Origin: Diogma glabrata
Taxonomy: Eukaryota; Arthropoda; Insecta; Diptera; Cylindrotomidae
DNA length: 64,000 nucleotides
NCBI GenBank assembly: GCA_963693315.1
Contig: OY856188.1
Coordinates: 246,773,666 to 246,837,665, forward strand
Reading direction: 5' to 3'
The translations under genes were made by a program, and so were the position numbers. The notes beneath the pieces are model-generated. The model saw only the letters and a list, made by a program, of their open reading frames with translations. It had not been told where the DNA came from and did not search any database. Positions 1 through 12,886 of the stretch are shown here, piece by piece; within the stretch, counting starts at the first letter, position 1, and every line of letters starts with the position of its first letter.

Positions 1-615
1 ACATGTCCTCATTTACTTCATTGTTTCATTTCTAACTTCTTTTCTCTGTCTCTCTTCTCCATACGACTGCTTCATACGTGATATGCACCTTAAGATCTTT
101 GCATATCGTAGTAGCTCTAGTGGGCTTGTTCACCTTCGTTGTCATGTAGCCACTCTTCAGGATCTTACTTTCTAATATAACTGATAAATATTTTGTCATG
201 TTCTGTCTAAATGTGAACAAGATATCTCATAAACTACTTAACCTATTGACCCCAAATTTGTTATACAGGTACCTTGGGCCAAAGTCTTTTTATTTTTTAT
301 TTTTGTGATATTTTGTTGTATTCAGTAATGGTATTTTTTCCTAGATTTCGATAGTTTCGTTTCTCAAGTTTACCTCTAGTTTCTTTTTTTCGAATATATT
401 TTCTGTGTATAATATTTTGTTTTTTTTTTCGGTAACATATTTCGACCACTCGAGCACTTTTGACCACTCGTAACTCCGATATGAAAATTAGTGGAAATTA
501 GGTGTACTTTCGCAATCTGGATTAAGCGTCGATATACATAACAACACCAACATTACAAAGGTGTACAAGCAAGACATTCTTAAAATTTGCTAGAAGCTGA
601 GATGCTTATTCGTTA
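1..615. other. AT-rich sequence, no gene seen
   Basis: No coding sequence, RNA gene or repeat could be supported here. The short open frames are interrupted and show no motif I recognise. Confidence 0.5.
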
Positions 616-617
616 AT

Positions 618-1490
618 TAATAATTTACCCATAACTGACGCTAATTATGATGTAGCTTGGGACAAGAGAAAAAACAGATATGACAGGCCAAAACAAGTTG
701 TTTACAATCTATTAAAAGAATCTGTCGAATTACTTCGTCATTTGTTTGATGGTTTATACGAGTTGATTCGTGGACTGATGATGCATAAGCAACGAGCGAA
801 AAAATTAATTAATTTTATTTGAATTCAAAAACATGACCAGGAATCTAAGGAATCAGGGGGTACGTGAATGTCTACCAATTGCAATGTTGTAGTTAAAACA
901 GATAAACAACAACCGAAAATATCACAAGTAACTCTATAATTATGGGCAAATGTGTTTATAAAAGGTGACAAAATAAAAGTGAACGAAACAAATTCGACGC
1001 CATTTTTTCTTTGCAGGTTGCATCTATGAAATATGACAAATGGCATTAACGATGGTTCCAATAATTAAAAATTTAGCACTAAAATGCGTTATCATTATGA
1101 AAACCCATTACAAAAATGGAGGAAGTTACACTAAAACCGGTCATAAAATTCGCGAAACTTTCTGTCGTAGTAGCGCACCTAATGTGTCAAAAATTCAAAT
1201 AAATTTAAAGAAACTGGGTCGATTTCGGACAGTAAGTCTCCTGTGCGTCGGCGTATCGATGAAGGATTCTCAAAATTCAACCATTAGAAGCTCATATCAT
1301 AGTTTTATTTTTAAATTAAATTGTTCACACTTATTTGGTCATCCTATAGAAGACAAATTAAAAAAAAGAAATAAGTGCAGAGTTTTTCTAGAGTCAAGTA
1401 CGCAAACTTCCTTCGTTTTGGCGATTGCAAACAAAGTGTGCATTTACAACGGTACCGTGCAAATGGGAGCGATACGGTGTCTTTGATCGA
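618..1490 (+). pseudogene. BEL/Pao retrotransposon relic (gag to protease)
   Basis: Around 640-700 the plus strand reads LPITDANYDVAWDKRKNRYD, a pattern typical of BEL/Pao Gag proteins (LPxTxxNYxxAWxxLxxRY). Further on, about 1375-1425, it reads NKCRVFLESSTQTSFV, which matches the start of the BEL protease (CRVLLDSGSQ-type), but the expected active-site Asp-Ser-Gly has become Glu-Ser-Ser. A stop closes the first reading frame near 820, and the stretch between has no continuous frame matching the family. The 148-residue open frame at 1040-1486 overlaps the protease part but begins in unrelated-looking sequence. I call this an old, non-functional copy. It is unrelated in position to the larger BEL wreck at 52-59 kb, and no LTR was found. 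Confidence 0.6.
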
Positions 1491-4079
1491 AGAACTAACA
1501 GTAGGACCATCTATTAATTTACGCTATGGGCAACTATAGTGCGATTGAAGGTCATAAAATTGCATTGACCGCTGACATCGCAAAGAAGTGACATCAGTCC
1601 TAATCAACAAATCCGTTCTAACAAACTAAACAGAGTGACTTTTAACTTTGCTTGCTCTGCAATATTTAATAATACAAACACTAGATCATTTGTCTGAGTT
1701 AGTTAAAGCTAAATGTAGCCTTTTTATCCAACGTGACTAACAGTGATGGTACATTAGAGCTTTGTAGTGAAAACGTTTAAGCATTTGATTTTTGGCTAAC
1801 TATGATGCCTTTCAGATGATGCATTAGTTTTTTCAGTTAAGAACAGAATGAATCAATCGGTCAGCAAGTAAAAAACATAATAACATAGTTTGAAAACGAA
1901 AATTAATATTGGACTTTTCATGTGTCTTTGATCCGCCGAGCTTCCTGTTACGATCAATCTTCTGCTAAAAACATTCTTTTGAAAATTTTGGTTATGAGGT
2001 GAATTCAGAGGTGAATTTAAATACTTCCAAAATTTATCACAACTTACGATTCACTTTCAACATATAGAATCCCATGGATTTTTAGATGTAAGTGAAAAGT
2101 TTACAGTGAAAAGTATACAGCGTTGTGGTGTAGAGCAACGGAATAGATGAATTTATACAACGCTTGGGTTTGGATTCGTAATCTAAACTTTGTGATATTC
2201 AGTTCTATTAAATTATTACAAATTAGAATAACCAATGATTATTAATAGTATCTGCACTTGTACAAACGTCTTTCCAACTGGCTTCGAATAAAAAACCATC
2301 GTTTCCTCATCAAATAAACCGGACCTTAGAAAATGTGTAATTTACAATTCTAGTCCAAAACCAAAAACGTCAACATCAACCACATATTCTTAGGAGTTCC
2401 AAACTTTGGCTCTAGAACTGGACAGTTCGAAAACTGAAGATAAACTCTCAGTTATTCATTTGAATAGATCACTGGAAAGCAATAACAACAGGGAAGCTAC
2501 CACCTATTTTATTGTCTTTTTCAGAGACGCAGTACTGTAACGACTTTCATCTCACACGAGAACAGAATTGTCTTCACACAATCATTCACATTGATAGCTG
2601 GTAATACTTGCTAATGTAAACATGCTATAAGAACTGACAGTATAATTGGAACAGTCATTAATAATTTTATATTTTTATAACATTTTTTTAGATTTTTATA
2701 ACAGGACTCTAGTGGCCATAAACACTAAGGCAATTAGAGAAACTTAAGGCCTATCAAGTGGTAGCATCTGCTTGCTTTATTTGACACGAAATTCGGAAAC
2801 CGTCGCAAATGTAGGGCACGATAACGTAAAACCCACAAAGACAATGCATATGTGATATAATGATGGAACCAATAAAAGAAAACGTTGCGTACAATTCACT
2901 AACAACTTGGAAAGTAGCGTCAGTTGTTGAGTAGCATCAATCAAAAAATAGGTTTAAAAATCTGAGTATACAGGAACAATGCATTTAAAAAGCTTTAAAA
3001 TAGTTTTTTTATGTTTAAAGTTTGCAGAAGTTGTTTGATTGCCATAGTTGAAAGCGCACAAAAAAAAAATTGCAAATGGTTTACATTACACATGAACGTG
3101 TTTCAACTTATTACAAATAATTATTATTATAGATTCGAGAATATCGAGTAAATGAGTAATATTTCTCTCAAATAAATGTACTATAAAAAAAAACTAATAT
3201 TATCAGAAACAAACCCACAAACTTGTTCAAAAACGTTTACTAAAGCAAGCTTAATACACCGAAATCCAATAACCTTGGCTCTCTGAAGAGATAAAAAAAT
3301 TCATATAACGGAAAAAAAATCATAACCGGTAGACAAGTTTCAATGTAGACATCTGAAATATATTAACGAAGCTCAACTAATAGTATTTTCATAGTTTTAA
3401 TGGAAGCAATATGAATTTTTAACATATGTGAATTGTTTATTGTGTTTTGAGTATATTTTTGTCTTTTATGTTGTGGAAAATTTACCACCATTGGCTGTGT
3501 TGTAGAATTTTTCTATTTCTTCGTTTTTTGTGTTGTAAAGAATGAAAAAATTTAATGGATTGTGAGCGAATGTTACATTAATGACTCAAGTTTATAACCT
3601 ACAAAAACTTTATGTGGCAAATAAATTATAAGATTTATGGAGAAATGAATGTGTTATAACGAATATTGGTTTTGGATCATAACTTATTTTGCTATTTCAA
3701 ACTCCGGATGAATTAGTCAATTTTTTTTGCATTTACTTGAAATTAGAGGTCCAAAGATATACAAGTTTATAAGATCAAATAGCAGGCCATATTCGAGGAA
3801 TATTCCATAACTAAGGTTAAGGGAACTATCATTTACTGAATATTGCCCATCCGAAAACGCTTCTTAAATACCACCTGGGTTAAATATATTTTTTTTGTAT
3901 TTCTTTGTTGGAGAGGACTGACTTTCTCTAAATTCTGATATTTCCGAAGTCGGCATGATTAAAAAAAGCGGAGTAATCATATCTCACGAAGTAATCAGGT
4001 GTACAATTGATCCTCTAAGCACGTTATTAAACCACGAGCTTTAATTATCTTTCGTATTACTTCTTAAAATGGGAAAACT
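1491..4079. other. AT-rich intergenic sequence, no gene seen
   Basis: About 2.6 kb with no open frame over 60 codons, no recognised motif and no clear tandem array. Short poly-A/T runs are common. Confidence 0.5.
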
Positions 4080-4136
4080 GATAACGTAAATAACAGTAAT
4101 ACTGCCTAAAGCAGTATTGCTGTTATTTACGTTATC
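4080..4136. repeat. 26-bp near-perfect hairpin
   Basis: Arms at 4080-4105 and 4111-4136 pair over 26 positions with a 5-base loop (CTAAA). The only mismatch is T against G, which would be a G-U wobble in RNA. It could be the stem of a small-RNA precursor or the remains of a foldback element. The flanks do not extend the pairing, and the loop is shorter than in most animal microRNA precursors. Confidence 0.8.
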
Positions 4137-4139
4137 ACC

Positions 4140-5565
4140 TATACTTCAATAAAATAAAATACCTCAAACTTTTCTGTTTATTTAAATTTAATTGAAACTG
4201 ATATTTTAAACTATAAATATATCTTGAAGCAAAATTGTAAATAATATTATAAATAATATTTTTAGTTTTACAATTTTTTGTATTAAAAAAACATATCAGA
4301 AAATATTTTCATTTAAATTGAACATAAACAATTTGCTCAGTTCTCAGTTCTCTTTATTGCCATGTGCATTTGATATGCTTTTGCATAAAAGTTATGTGAT
4401 ACCTTAATATTCTCACATAAACGTACTCAACCCTTCAGTGTAAACCAAAGAATGTAATATTATTTGAACGATTAAAACTGTTTGAACTTACCAACTGTGA
4501 TTGTATTAACACTGCAACTGTTATTCGCTCCATCTAATGCCAAGAACCTATCATCTAACTTTTATATGTTTTCACCGTTTGTCTACATTATGTAGTTTTT
4601 CGAAGAAAATAAATATGAAATTGCGAATACAACAATAAAAACAACAACAAAGCCATAACCATACATTTTCCAGTTTTCTCACATTTCTTTTCAATTTTCC
4701 AATTCAATAAATTCAATTCGATTTCGTTTTTTTTCTCTCTATATTGTAATTCAATTTTTCAATTATACCACAAAATTTTCTATTTTTCCATTTTCGCTTA
4801 AATTTGTTTTTCTTTTCTTATGCATTATTTTGTTTAATGTTGAGAGTTTAAGGAATTTTTATTTTTTGGAACAGATTTAATATTCCATTTGTTGTGTCAA
4901 ACAATTTGGTGAGAAATTAGTGGGTGATTTTGGTTTAAATTAAATTTACTACTTTGAATATACTTGAAGATGAATTTTTTTTTTTTAAATTAAATTACAG
5001 TTTGTAGTTGGTAAAAAAAAATGTTGTGGAATTGGAAGTTCTCGGAAAAGTTTTTATGTGGGTTTAAAGTTTTGTCGTGGTAAATAAATGCGGTTTTTTA
5101 TTGCAGTTACAAGAGATAAATTGGATAAACATAATCAACAACCAACCTTCACTAAAACAAACTATTTAATGCACATTTTTACCCCATTTCTATATTATAT
5201 TATCTAACAATATTTACATATATGCAAATACGTTTTTTATTATTAATTCTATCATGATAACATATCATGTCATGCTAAATGAATCATATAAATATTTTCG
5301 TTGCGGCTGGAAGTTATTATATTGTGTTTTTGCCTTTTGGTCAAATATTTGCAAAATAATTATAATAACAAAAAAAAACATATAACAACACACAAAGTTA
5401 AAATATAAATTAAATTTTTAATCAAATTATTTATTTAATATTACATTTTTTCTGCTTAAAAATTTTATTTAAAATAATAGCGAAAACAAAAATTTTTGTT
5501 TGCGTAGAAATTCAAACTCGAGAATCGTTTGTTGCCCGCGAATAAAAATATTGTATTCTGAAAAA
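4140..5565. other. Very AT-rich intergenic sequence
   Basis: No coding sequence seen. The stretch is dominated by A/T runs and short ATT/AAT motifs. Confidence 0.5.
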
Positions 5566-5569
5566 TATG

Positions 5570-6600
5570 TATTAATCGGCGTTAGTCGGCGACTTTTTCT
5601 CTGTCCTGGTTTACATTTATGGCAGCGTCTCTTCGGGCGGGTTTTATGCGTTCGTGCATTTTACCCTTTGAGGTGACTTGTGCAGTGTACTATCATCTGC
5701 AAAACTGTATTGGGTTACTGTTTCGGATCGGATTACTGATGATTTTCAACAGTTTTTTTTATATAAATGAAAAGTAGAGTAAGAGAGTAGAGTAGAATAA
5801 AACTGAATCTTGGGATACACCAGCGTTAATTAATTTAGACTAAAAAAAAAGTCATCGATGCAACCCAAATTTACCGTCGGTGAGAAAATTTTTAATCAGC
5901 TTTCCGACATTTAACATTTTAAATTTTTAATCAGCTTTTCAAGAATGCTGTTTCAATGATCGATTACATACAGTTCAATAGATCGGTTGTTGATCTTTTG
6001 TTTCGAAACCCGTATTTACTGTCAGATTTAAAATAGTTGTTTCCCAAAAATGTTGATGTGTGGGTAATGTGTATTAATATAATGCTTATATATTTTAGAT
6101 AGAACTGAGAACATGGCAATTAGTCTATAATTTGAAATACCACATTTTGTTCCAATTTTTAGGATGGTAGGTGGATGGTAGGTGCAAGTTCTATTGAATA
6201 TGTTCTTAGAATAATAGGAGGGATGTTGTCCAGACTGGAGGGTTTGTTTGTATTAAACCTCCTTCAGATTTTTTCAACAGTTTTGGGTTTGAAATGAAAA
6301 TCTTTCATAGTGATTTCTGAATTTTGGATTTTTAGTATTTCCTTAGGAGTTTCCAAAATGGTCGAGTTCAAATAAAGCGTTCCGCGACCGACGTGGATTT
6401 TCTTGCTGGGTCAGTGACGATTAAATCACCGTTGATAATAAGAAAAAAAGAAGACTTGGTACCAGATTATAAAAAAAGTTTTTCCGCTTTCGCTCTGTCA
6501 ATTGCTAGATATTGGGAACGATATAAGAGATTTTTGTTATCGATCCAAATATTAAATAATCTATATTTGTTTCTAAAGGCAAATTTGACTGCCTTAGAAA
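5570..6600 (-). pseudogene. LINE ORF2 reverse transcriptase relic (Jockey/CR1 type)
   Basis: Reading the minus strand downward from 6600, motifs of a non-LTR reverse transcriptase appear in the correct order. They are a linker-like VTDPARKSTSVAERF stretch (about 6380-6430), DNIPPIILRTYSIELAP (about 6170-6235), NYRLIAMFSVLSKI, YGFRNKRSTTDLL (about 5975-6015), INAGVSQDSVL (about 5800-5835, for the family's INAGVPQGSVL) and FADDSTLH (about 5680-5705). RDAAINVNQD-like residues follow near 5600. Stops and frame changes separate the blocks, so this is a decayed copy with no endonuclease or 3' end visible. The order and quality of the motifs make the family call firm; the exact clade is inferred. 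Confidence 0.85.
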
Positions 6601-6985
6601 ACAAATAGTTTTGTTGGGTTTCATTAATGAGAAGGAAATAGATGTATTATTTAAACAGTTTAAAGCTAATCCTAGTGTCGTTTGGGATTATAAAGTTGCA
6701 GATTGGACAGATATATTATATGATATTATAACAGATGTATTTTTAATTCACAGATTTCTGCTTTTAATTTTTCAGATAATACACATGCGAGGATGTAGGT
6801 TTATTCCAATTGATGGTTCTGAAAATCAATCTATGCATAGATCAGTTTTTGAAATCCATGGGTTTTGAGTAAATGGGAGAAGCAATAATGAATTTTATTT
6901 TATTTTTGCACCAATAATTCCAAAAAAATAAATTAATTTTATTCCATTTCGATTCTTATTTTATTGTTTGGTATTTTGACCAGTT
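6601..6985. other. Unassigned stretch before the satellite
   Basis: An 85-codon open frame lies at 6611-6868 on the plus strand, but its product shows no motif I know and could be the antisense of more LINE sequence. No gene call is made. Confidence 0.3.
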
Positions 6986-7214
6986 ACAATCCAACAATCA
7001 ATCAATCAATCAAGAATCAAGCATTAAAAATCAAGCATCAAGCATCAAGCGACAAGCATCAAGCATCATGCATTAAGCATCAATCATCAGAGACCAAGCA
7101 TCAAACATCAAGCCCTCAAGCATCAAATATATAGCATCAAACATCAAGCATCCAGCGTCGAGCATCAAGCGTCAAGTATCAAGCCATCAAGCATCAAACC
7201 TCAAGCATCAAGCA
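6986..7214 (+). repeat. Degenerate edge of the ATCAAG satellite
   Basis: The stretch starts with (ATCA)n and passes into irregular GCATCAA-type 7-mers with many substitutions and length changes. It grades into the homogeneous 7-mer block to its right, as expected at the edge of an expanding simple-sequence array. Confidence 0.85.
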
Positions 7215-8060
7215 TCAAGTATCAAGTATCAAGTATCAAGTATCAAGTATCAAGTATCAAGTATCAAGTATCAAGTATCAAATATCAAGTATCAAGTATC
7301 AAGTATCAAGTATCAAGTATCAAGTATCAAGTATCAAGTATCAAGTATCAAGTATCAAGTATCAAGTATCAAGTATCAAGTATCAAGTATCAAGTATCAA
7401 GTATCAAGTATCAAGTATCAAGTATCAAGTATCAAGTATCAAGTATCAAGTATCAAGTATCAAGTATCAAGTATCAAGTATCAAGTATCAAGTATCAAGT
7501 ATCAAGTATCAAGTATCAAGTATCAAGTATCAATTATCAAGTATCAAGTATCAAGTATCAAGTATCAAGTATCAAGTATCAAATATCAAGTATCAAGTAT
7601 CAAGTATCAAGTATCAAGTATCAATTATCAAGTATCAAGTATCAAGTATCAAGTATCAAGTATCAATTATCAAGTATCAAGTATCATGTATAAAGTATCA
7701 AGTATGAAGTATCAAGTATCAAGTATCAATTATCAAGTGTCAAGTATCAAGTATCAAGTATCAAGTATCAAGTATCAAGTATATAGTATCAAGTATCAAG
7801 TATATAGTATCAAGTATCAAGTATCAAGTATCAAGTATCAAGTATCAAGTATCAAGTATCAAGTATCAAGTATCAAGTATCAAGTATCAAGTATCAAGTA
7901 TCAAGTATCAAGTATCAAGTATCAAGTATCAAGTATCAAGTATCAAGTATCAAGTATCAAGTATCAAGTATCAAGTATCAAGTATCAAGTATCAAGTATC
8001 AAGTATCAAGTATCAAGTATCAAGTATCAAGTATCAAGTATCAAGTATCAAGTATCAAGC
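7215..8060 (+). repeat. 7-bp satellite (TATCAAG)n
   Basis: About 120 head-to-tail copies of a TATCAAG heptamer, nearly uniform, with scattered variants such as TATCAAT and TATATAG. Because 7 is not divisible by 3 and the unit makes no plus-strand stop, long open frames arise as artefacts (YQVSSIK cycles). There is no evidence that they are coding. Confidence 0.97.
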
Positions 8061-9325
8061 ATCAAGCAACAAGACCATCACGCCATCAAGCCATTAAGCC
8101 ATCAAGCCATCAAGCCATCAAGCCATCAAGCCATTGAGTCAGCAAGTCATCAAGTCATCAAACCTTCAAGCCTCCAGGCCATTCAGCCATCAAGGCATTA
8201 AGCTATCAAGCCATCAAGCCATCAAGCCATCTAGCCATCTAGCCATCAAGCCATCAAGCCATCAAGCCATCAAGCCGTCAAGCCGTAAAGCCATCATGCT
8301 ATCAAGCCATCAAGCCGCCAAGCCATCAAGCCAACAAGGCATTAAGCAATCAAGCAATCAAGACAACAAGCCATCAAGCCATCAAGCCATCAAGCCATCA
8401 AGCCATCAAGCCATCAAGCCATCAAGCCATCAAGCCATCAAGCCATCAAGCCATCAAGCCATCAAGCCATCAAGCCATCAAGCCATCAAGCCATCAAGCC
8501 ATCAAGCCGTCAAGCCATCAAGCCATCAAGCCATCAAGCCATCAGGCCATCAAGCCATCAAGCCATCAAGCCATAAAGCCATCAAGCCATCAAGCCGTCA
8601 AGCCGTAAAGCCATCATGCTATCAAGCCATCAGGCCGCCAAGCCATCAAGCCATCAAGGCTATCAAACCATCAAGCCATCAAGCCATCAAGCCATCAAGC
8701 CATCTAGCCATCAAGCCATCAAGCAATCAAGCCATCAAGACGTCGAGCCATCAAGGCATCAAGCTATCAAGCCATTAAGACATCAAGCCAACAAACCATC
8801 AAGCCATCAACCCATCAAACCATCAAGCCATCAAGCCATCAAGCCATCAAGCCATCAAGCCCTCAAGCCATCAAGTCATCAAGCCATCAAGCCATCAAGC
8901 CATCAAGCCATCAAGCCATCAAGCCATCAAGCCATCAAGCCATTCAGCCATGAAACCATCAAGCCATAAAACCATCAAGCCATCAAGCCGTCAAGCCATC
9001 AAGCCATCAAGCCATCAAGCCATCAAGCCGCCAAGCCATCAAGCCATCAAGGCATCAAGCAATCAAGGCATCAAGCCATCAAGTTATCAAGCTTTCAAGC
9101 TATCAAGCCATCAAGCCATCAAGCCATCAAGCCATCAAGCCATCAAGCCAACAAACCATCTAGCCATCAAGCCATCAGGCCATCTAACCATCAAGTCATC
9201 AAGCCATCTAGCCATCAAGCAATCAAGACATCAAGCCATCAGATCAAGCCATCAAGCCATCAAGCCATCAAGCCATCAAGCCACCAAGCCATCAAGCCAT
9301 CAAGCCTTCAAGCCATCAAGCTATC
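8061..9325 (+). repeat. 8-bp satellite (GCCATCAA)n
   Basis: The array switches from a 7-mer to an 8-mer, GCCATCAA, with the same ATCAA core. This block is less homogeneous than its neighbours, with many GTC, CTA, GAC and single-base indel variants. Parts of it (near 8270-8310 and 8590-8650) repeat a longer phrase, suggesting segmental duplication inside the array. Confidence 0.95.
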
Positions 9326-10562
9326 ATGTCATCAAATTATCAAGTCATCAAGCCATCAAGTCATCAAGTCATCAAGTCATCAAGTCAAGTCATCAAGTCA
9401 TCAAGTCATCAAGTCATCAAGTCATCAAGTCGTCAAGTCATCAAGTCATCAAGTCATCAAGTCATCAAGTCATCAACTCATCAAGTCATCAAGTCATCAA
9501 GTCATCAAGTCATCAAGTCATCAAGTCATCAAGTCATCAAGTCATCAAGTCATCAAGTCATCAAGTCATCAAGTCATCAAGTCATCAAGTCATCAAGTCA
9601 TCAAGTCATCAAATCATCAAGTCATCTAGTCATCATGTCATCAAGTCATCAAGTCATCAAGTCATCAAGTCATCAAGTCATCAAGTCATCAAGTCATCAA
9701 GTCATCAAGTCATCAAGTCATCAAGTCATCAAGTCATCAAGTCATCAAGTCATCAAGTCATCAAGTCATCAAGTCATCAAGTCATCAAGTCATCAAGTCA
9801 TCAAGTCATCAAGTCATCAAGTCATCAAGTCATCAAGTCATCAAGTCATCAAGTCATCAAGTCATCAAGTCATCAAGTCATCAAGTCATCAAGTCATCAA
9901 GTCATCAAGTCATCAAGTCATCAAGTCATCAAGTCATCCAGTCATCAAGTCATGAAGTCATGAAGTCATCAAGTCATCAAGTCATCAAGTCATCAAGTCA
10001 TCAAGTCATCAAGTCATCAAGTCATCAAGTCATCAAGTCATCAAGTCATCAAGTCATCAAGTCATCAAGTCATCAAGTCATCAAGTCATCAAGTCATCAA
10101 GTCATCAAGTCATCAAGTCATCAAGTCATCAAGTTATCGAGTCATCAAGTCATCAAGTCATCAAGTCATCAAGTCATCAAGTCATCAAGTCATCAAGTCA
10201 TGAAGTCATCAAGTCATCAAGTCATCAAGTCATCAAGTCATCAAGTAATCAAGTATTCAAGTCATTAAGTCATCAAGTGATCAAGTCATTAAGTCATCAA
10301 GTCATCAAGTCATCAAGTCATCAAGTCATCAAGTCATCAAGTCATCAAGTCATCAAGTCATCAAGTCATCAAGTCATCAAGTCATCAAGTCATCAAGTCA
10401 TCAAGTCATCAAGTCATCAAGTCATCAAGTCATCGAATCATCAAGTCATCAAGTCATCAAGTCATCAAGTCATCAAGTCATCAAGTCATCAAGTCATCAA
10501 GTCATAAATTCATCAAGTCATCAAGTCATCAAGTCATCAAGTCATCAAGTCATCAAGTCATC
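9326..10562 (+). repeat. 8-bp satellite (GTCATCAA)n
   Basis: About 150 copies of GTCATCAA, one base different from the preceding block's GCCATCAA. This is the most homogeneous 8-mer block, so it is probably the most recently expanded. Sporadic variants occur (GTCATGAA, GTTATCGA near 10132, GTAATCAA near 10245). Confidence 0.97.
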
Positions 10563-10775
10563 AAGCCATCAAGCATCAAGCCATCAAGCCAACAAGCCAT
10601 CAAGTCATCAAGCAAGTAAGCCATCAAGCCAACTAGCCATCAAGCCATATAGCGATCAAGCCATCTAGTCATCTAGCCATCTAGCCATCAAGCCATCAAG
10701 CCATCAAGCCATCAAGCCATCAAGCCATCAAGCCATCAAGCCCTCAAGACATTTAGTCATCAAGCCATCAAGCGG
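10563..10775 (+). repeat. Right edge of the satellite (GCCATCAA/GCCATCTA)
   Basis: The array returns to the GCCATCAA type with GCCATCTA variants and ends in non-repetitive sequence at about 10776. Finding the same variant on both sides of the GTCATCAA block suggests that GTCATCAA expanded inside an older GCCATCAA array. Confidence 0.9.
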
Positions 10776-11760
10776 AGGGCAAGATTTCCTGTAATTCCTG
10801 ACGGGTAGGGACTTACAAGGATCTTGCCTTTCACCCTATATTTTGTTTTGTGTGTTTATTGGTATCCTGAGGGTGAAAGGCAGAATTCTTAAGTCCTTGA
10901 CACACAGACAGCAGGGTATGTTTCAAATTGTTTATGTCTTATTTTAGAACCCCAATGGTAGGAAATGTTCTTCAGACTTATTCTTAACGGGGCTTTCGAT
11001 CCCGCGTATCTAAGTTGGGTGGGAGTTAGCTGTTGCGAGAAGGTCGTGAGTGGTGAGGCCTGGATCTTATTAACTCCTGATGGTTTACCATCTAAGTCAT
11101 CCCACCATGATTATTTCACCACGCTCATGGGTTCTCAAGGAGGTTATGAGAACAAAAAGTTACGCTCAATTAGTCTAACTGCCATGGTCTTCGAGAATTT
11201 CATTTGTTAAAAGGTAACTTTTTAAGGGGTTGGTAGAAAGAACGCAGACCAGGGGACGATAACAGGAAAATGAATCGCATATTGTTCGATCACTGTGACG
11301 GACTTTCTCTTACAAAAAACCGACATCTTTATTCTCAACTTGTGGTATTCCGGTGATGTCTTAAGCTTGTTAGGATATAGTGAGAAAGAATTTTGCTATC
11401 CCTTGGCTTTCTGAGTCATAGTTAGACCACCTCTGTCCTCTGGTCGTCCATCGATCTATTCGAAACACTCTTCCGAAACTCCTTATTTGTTGTTTATTAT
11501 ATGTTTTAGTTAAATTGGGGTTTTTTGCTCTTGATTTTGTTTTTGTTAAAAATTAGTTCGATTATTCTGCAGCCACCTCCAAATGGTTTTCGCGTTTCCT
11601 GCTCAATTTGTTTTTGGATATTTTTGGGTTCCTTATGTTTGACGTTATTTTTTATTTTAATGTTTTTTTGCTTTTGGTAATATTTTTGGTTTGTCTAGTC
11701 CAGCTAGTTCGGTCGGTAGGGCCTGAGAGTCTATCTCGGGGTTTGGGTTTTTTTTTATCA
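10776..11760. other. Higher-GC stretch of unknown origin
   Basis: This segment is clearly less AT-rich than its surroundings, as transposon-derived or formerly coding sequence often is here. An 81-codon frame at 10965-11210 on the plus strand has no motif I recognise. A hairpin (13-bp perfect stem, 10825-10837 with 10870-10882) lies near its left end. It may be an untranslated region of an element not otherwise visible. Confidence 0.35.
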
Positions 11761-12886
11761 AAGTAACTTTTCAATTCAAAATTTCATAATTCAATCAATA
11801 TATTTGTTATTTTTTGTTGTTATTGTTATACAAATTGTTTGAAAAAATAACAAATATTTTGGTCAAAGGTTACATATTTTCAACATATTTTATTTTAATA
11901 TTTATGCAAATTTTTAATTTAGAGCACACAATTTTTTTAAAATATTTCGTTGGCGGCGAATAAAAAATAGTATATGTTGCTTGAACGTAAGATATTTTGG
12001 ACACAATATGCGTGCAAATCTTGGCTGGTGCCTTGATTTGCAAACTCCACATACTTCCAAACACGTTAGTTTTACAGTTAGTTTAGTTTAGTTTACGTTA
12101 GTTTTTTAAATACAAAATGCTAGCAAGGCCCTGTAAAAAAGGAGAGTATTCCTTAAGTGAAAAAATTGAACCATTGAATTTGAGTCCTCTACGATAGAAT
12201 AATGCCAGCAATTCCTCATTTTCCAATGTGGCCAAGTAAAGCAATAACACATTACGAATTTTGGCTACGGTCACCTTCTGCTAACAAATTATTGGGTTTA
12301 AAAAAATCAAATAAATCTTTGTATATGAAGATTCGAAAGCCAGATTCTGCGACCAAGTTTCGAAAGTTTTGCCCATTACTGAGTTAATTAAATTTATTAA
12401 ACTTATTCCAAAAGGTCAAAATTATAACGAGTTTATTTTGCTTGAAATACGAGTGTCATATCAGCGAAGTCTTGGCTGAAATATTGAACCTAAACATTGA
12501 ATAAAAAATCGTTTATAAGAGAGAGTAACAAAAAGAAACAATTTGAGACATACTTCCAATTGAGCAAATATTAAACTCTACAGATTCTCAATCTTATCAG
12601 AAATAGCAAAACAACGAATAATTCTCTCATCTTCATCTGGATATGATATCATATATTAGTTGATATAAAAAGTATCTACCGTTTATGTCACTAGATTGTA
12701 TTGGTTGCCGTATATTAGGCACCACTAATTCGATTTAGGTAAGTCAATGCGCGTTTGGAATGCGACATTTGAGTTAAGTTATTCGTAAAATCAGTTTCAT
12801 AATTAGTCATTATCGTAAAAGATAATATTTCTTGAAAAAGAGCGAAATTTGCTAAGAAATGCGATGTGTCATGGGTTTTCGGTTGT
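11761..12886. other. AT-rich sequence, no gene seen
   Basis: Two open frames of 60-65 codons (11870-12064 minus, 12202-12387 plus) lack any recognisable motif. No gene is supported. Confidence 0.45.

Noticed and set aside
825..1061. 78-codon minus-strand ORF
   Set aside because: No motif; it overlaps the plus-strand BEL relic.
7686..10507. Long open frames (up to 337 codons) over the satellite
   Set aside because: They are artefacts of 7- and 8-bp repeats without plus-strand stop codons; all frames read the same short peptide cycle.
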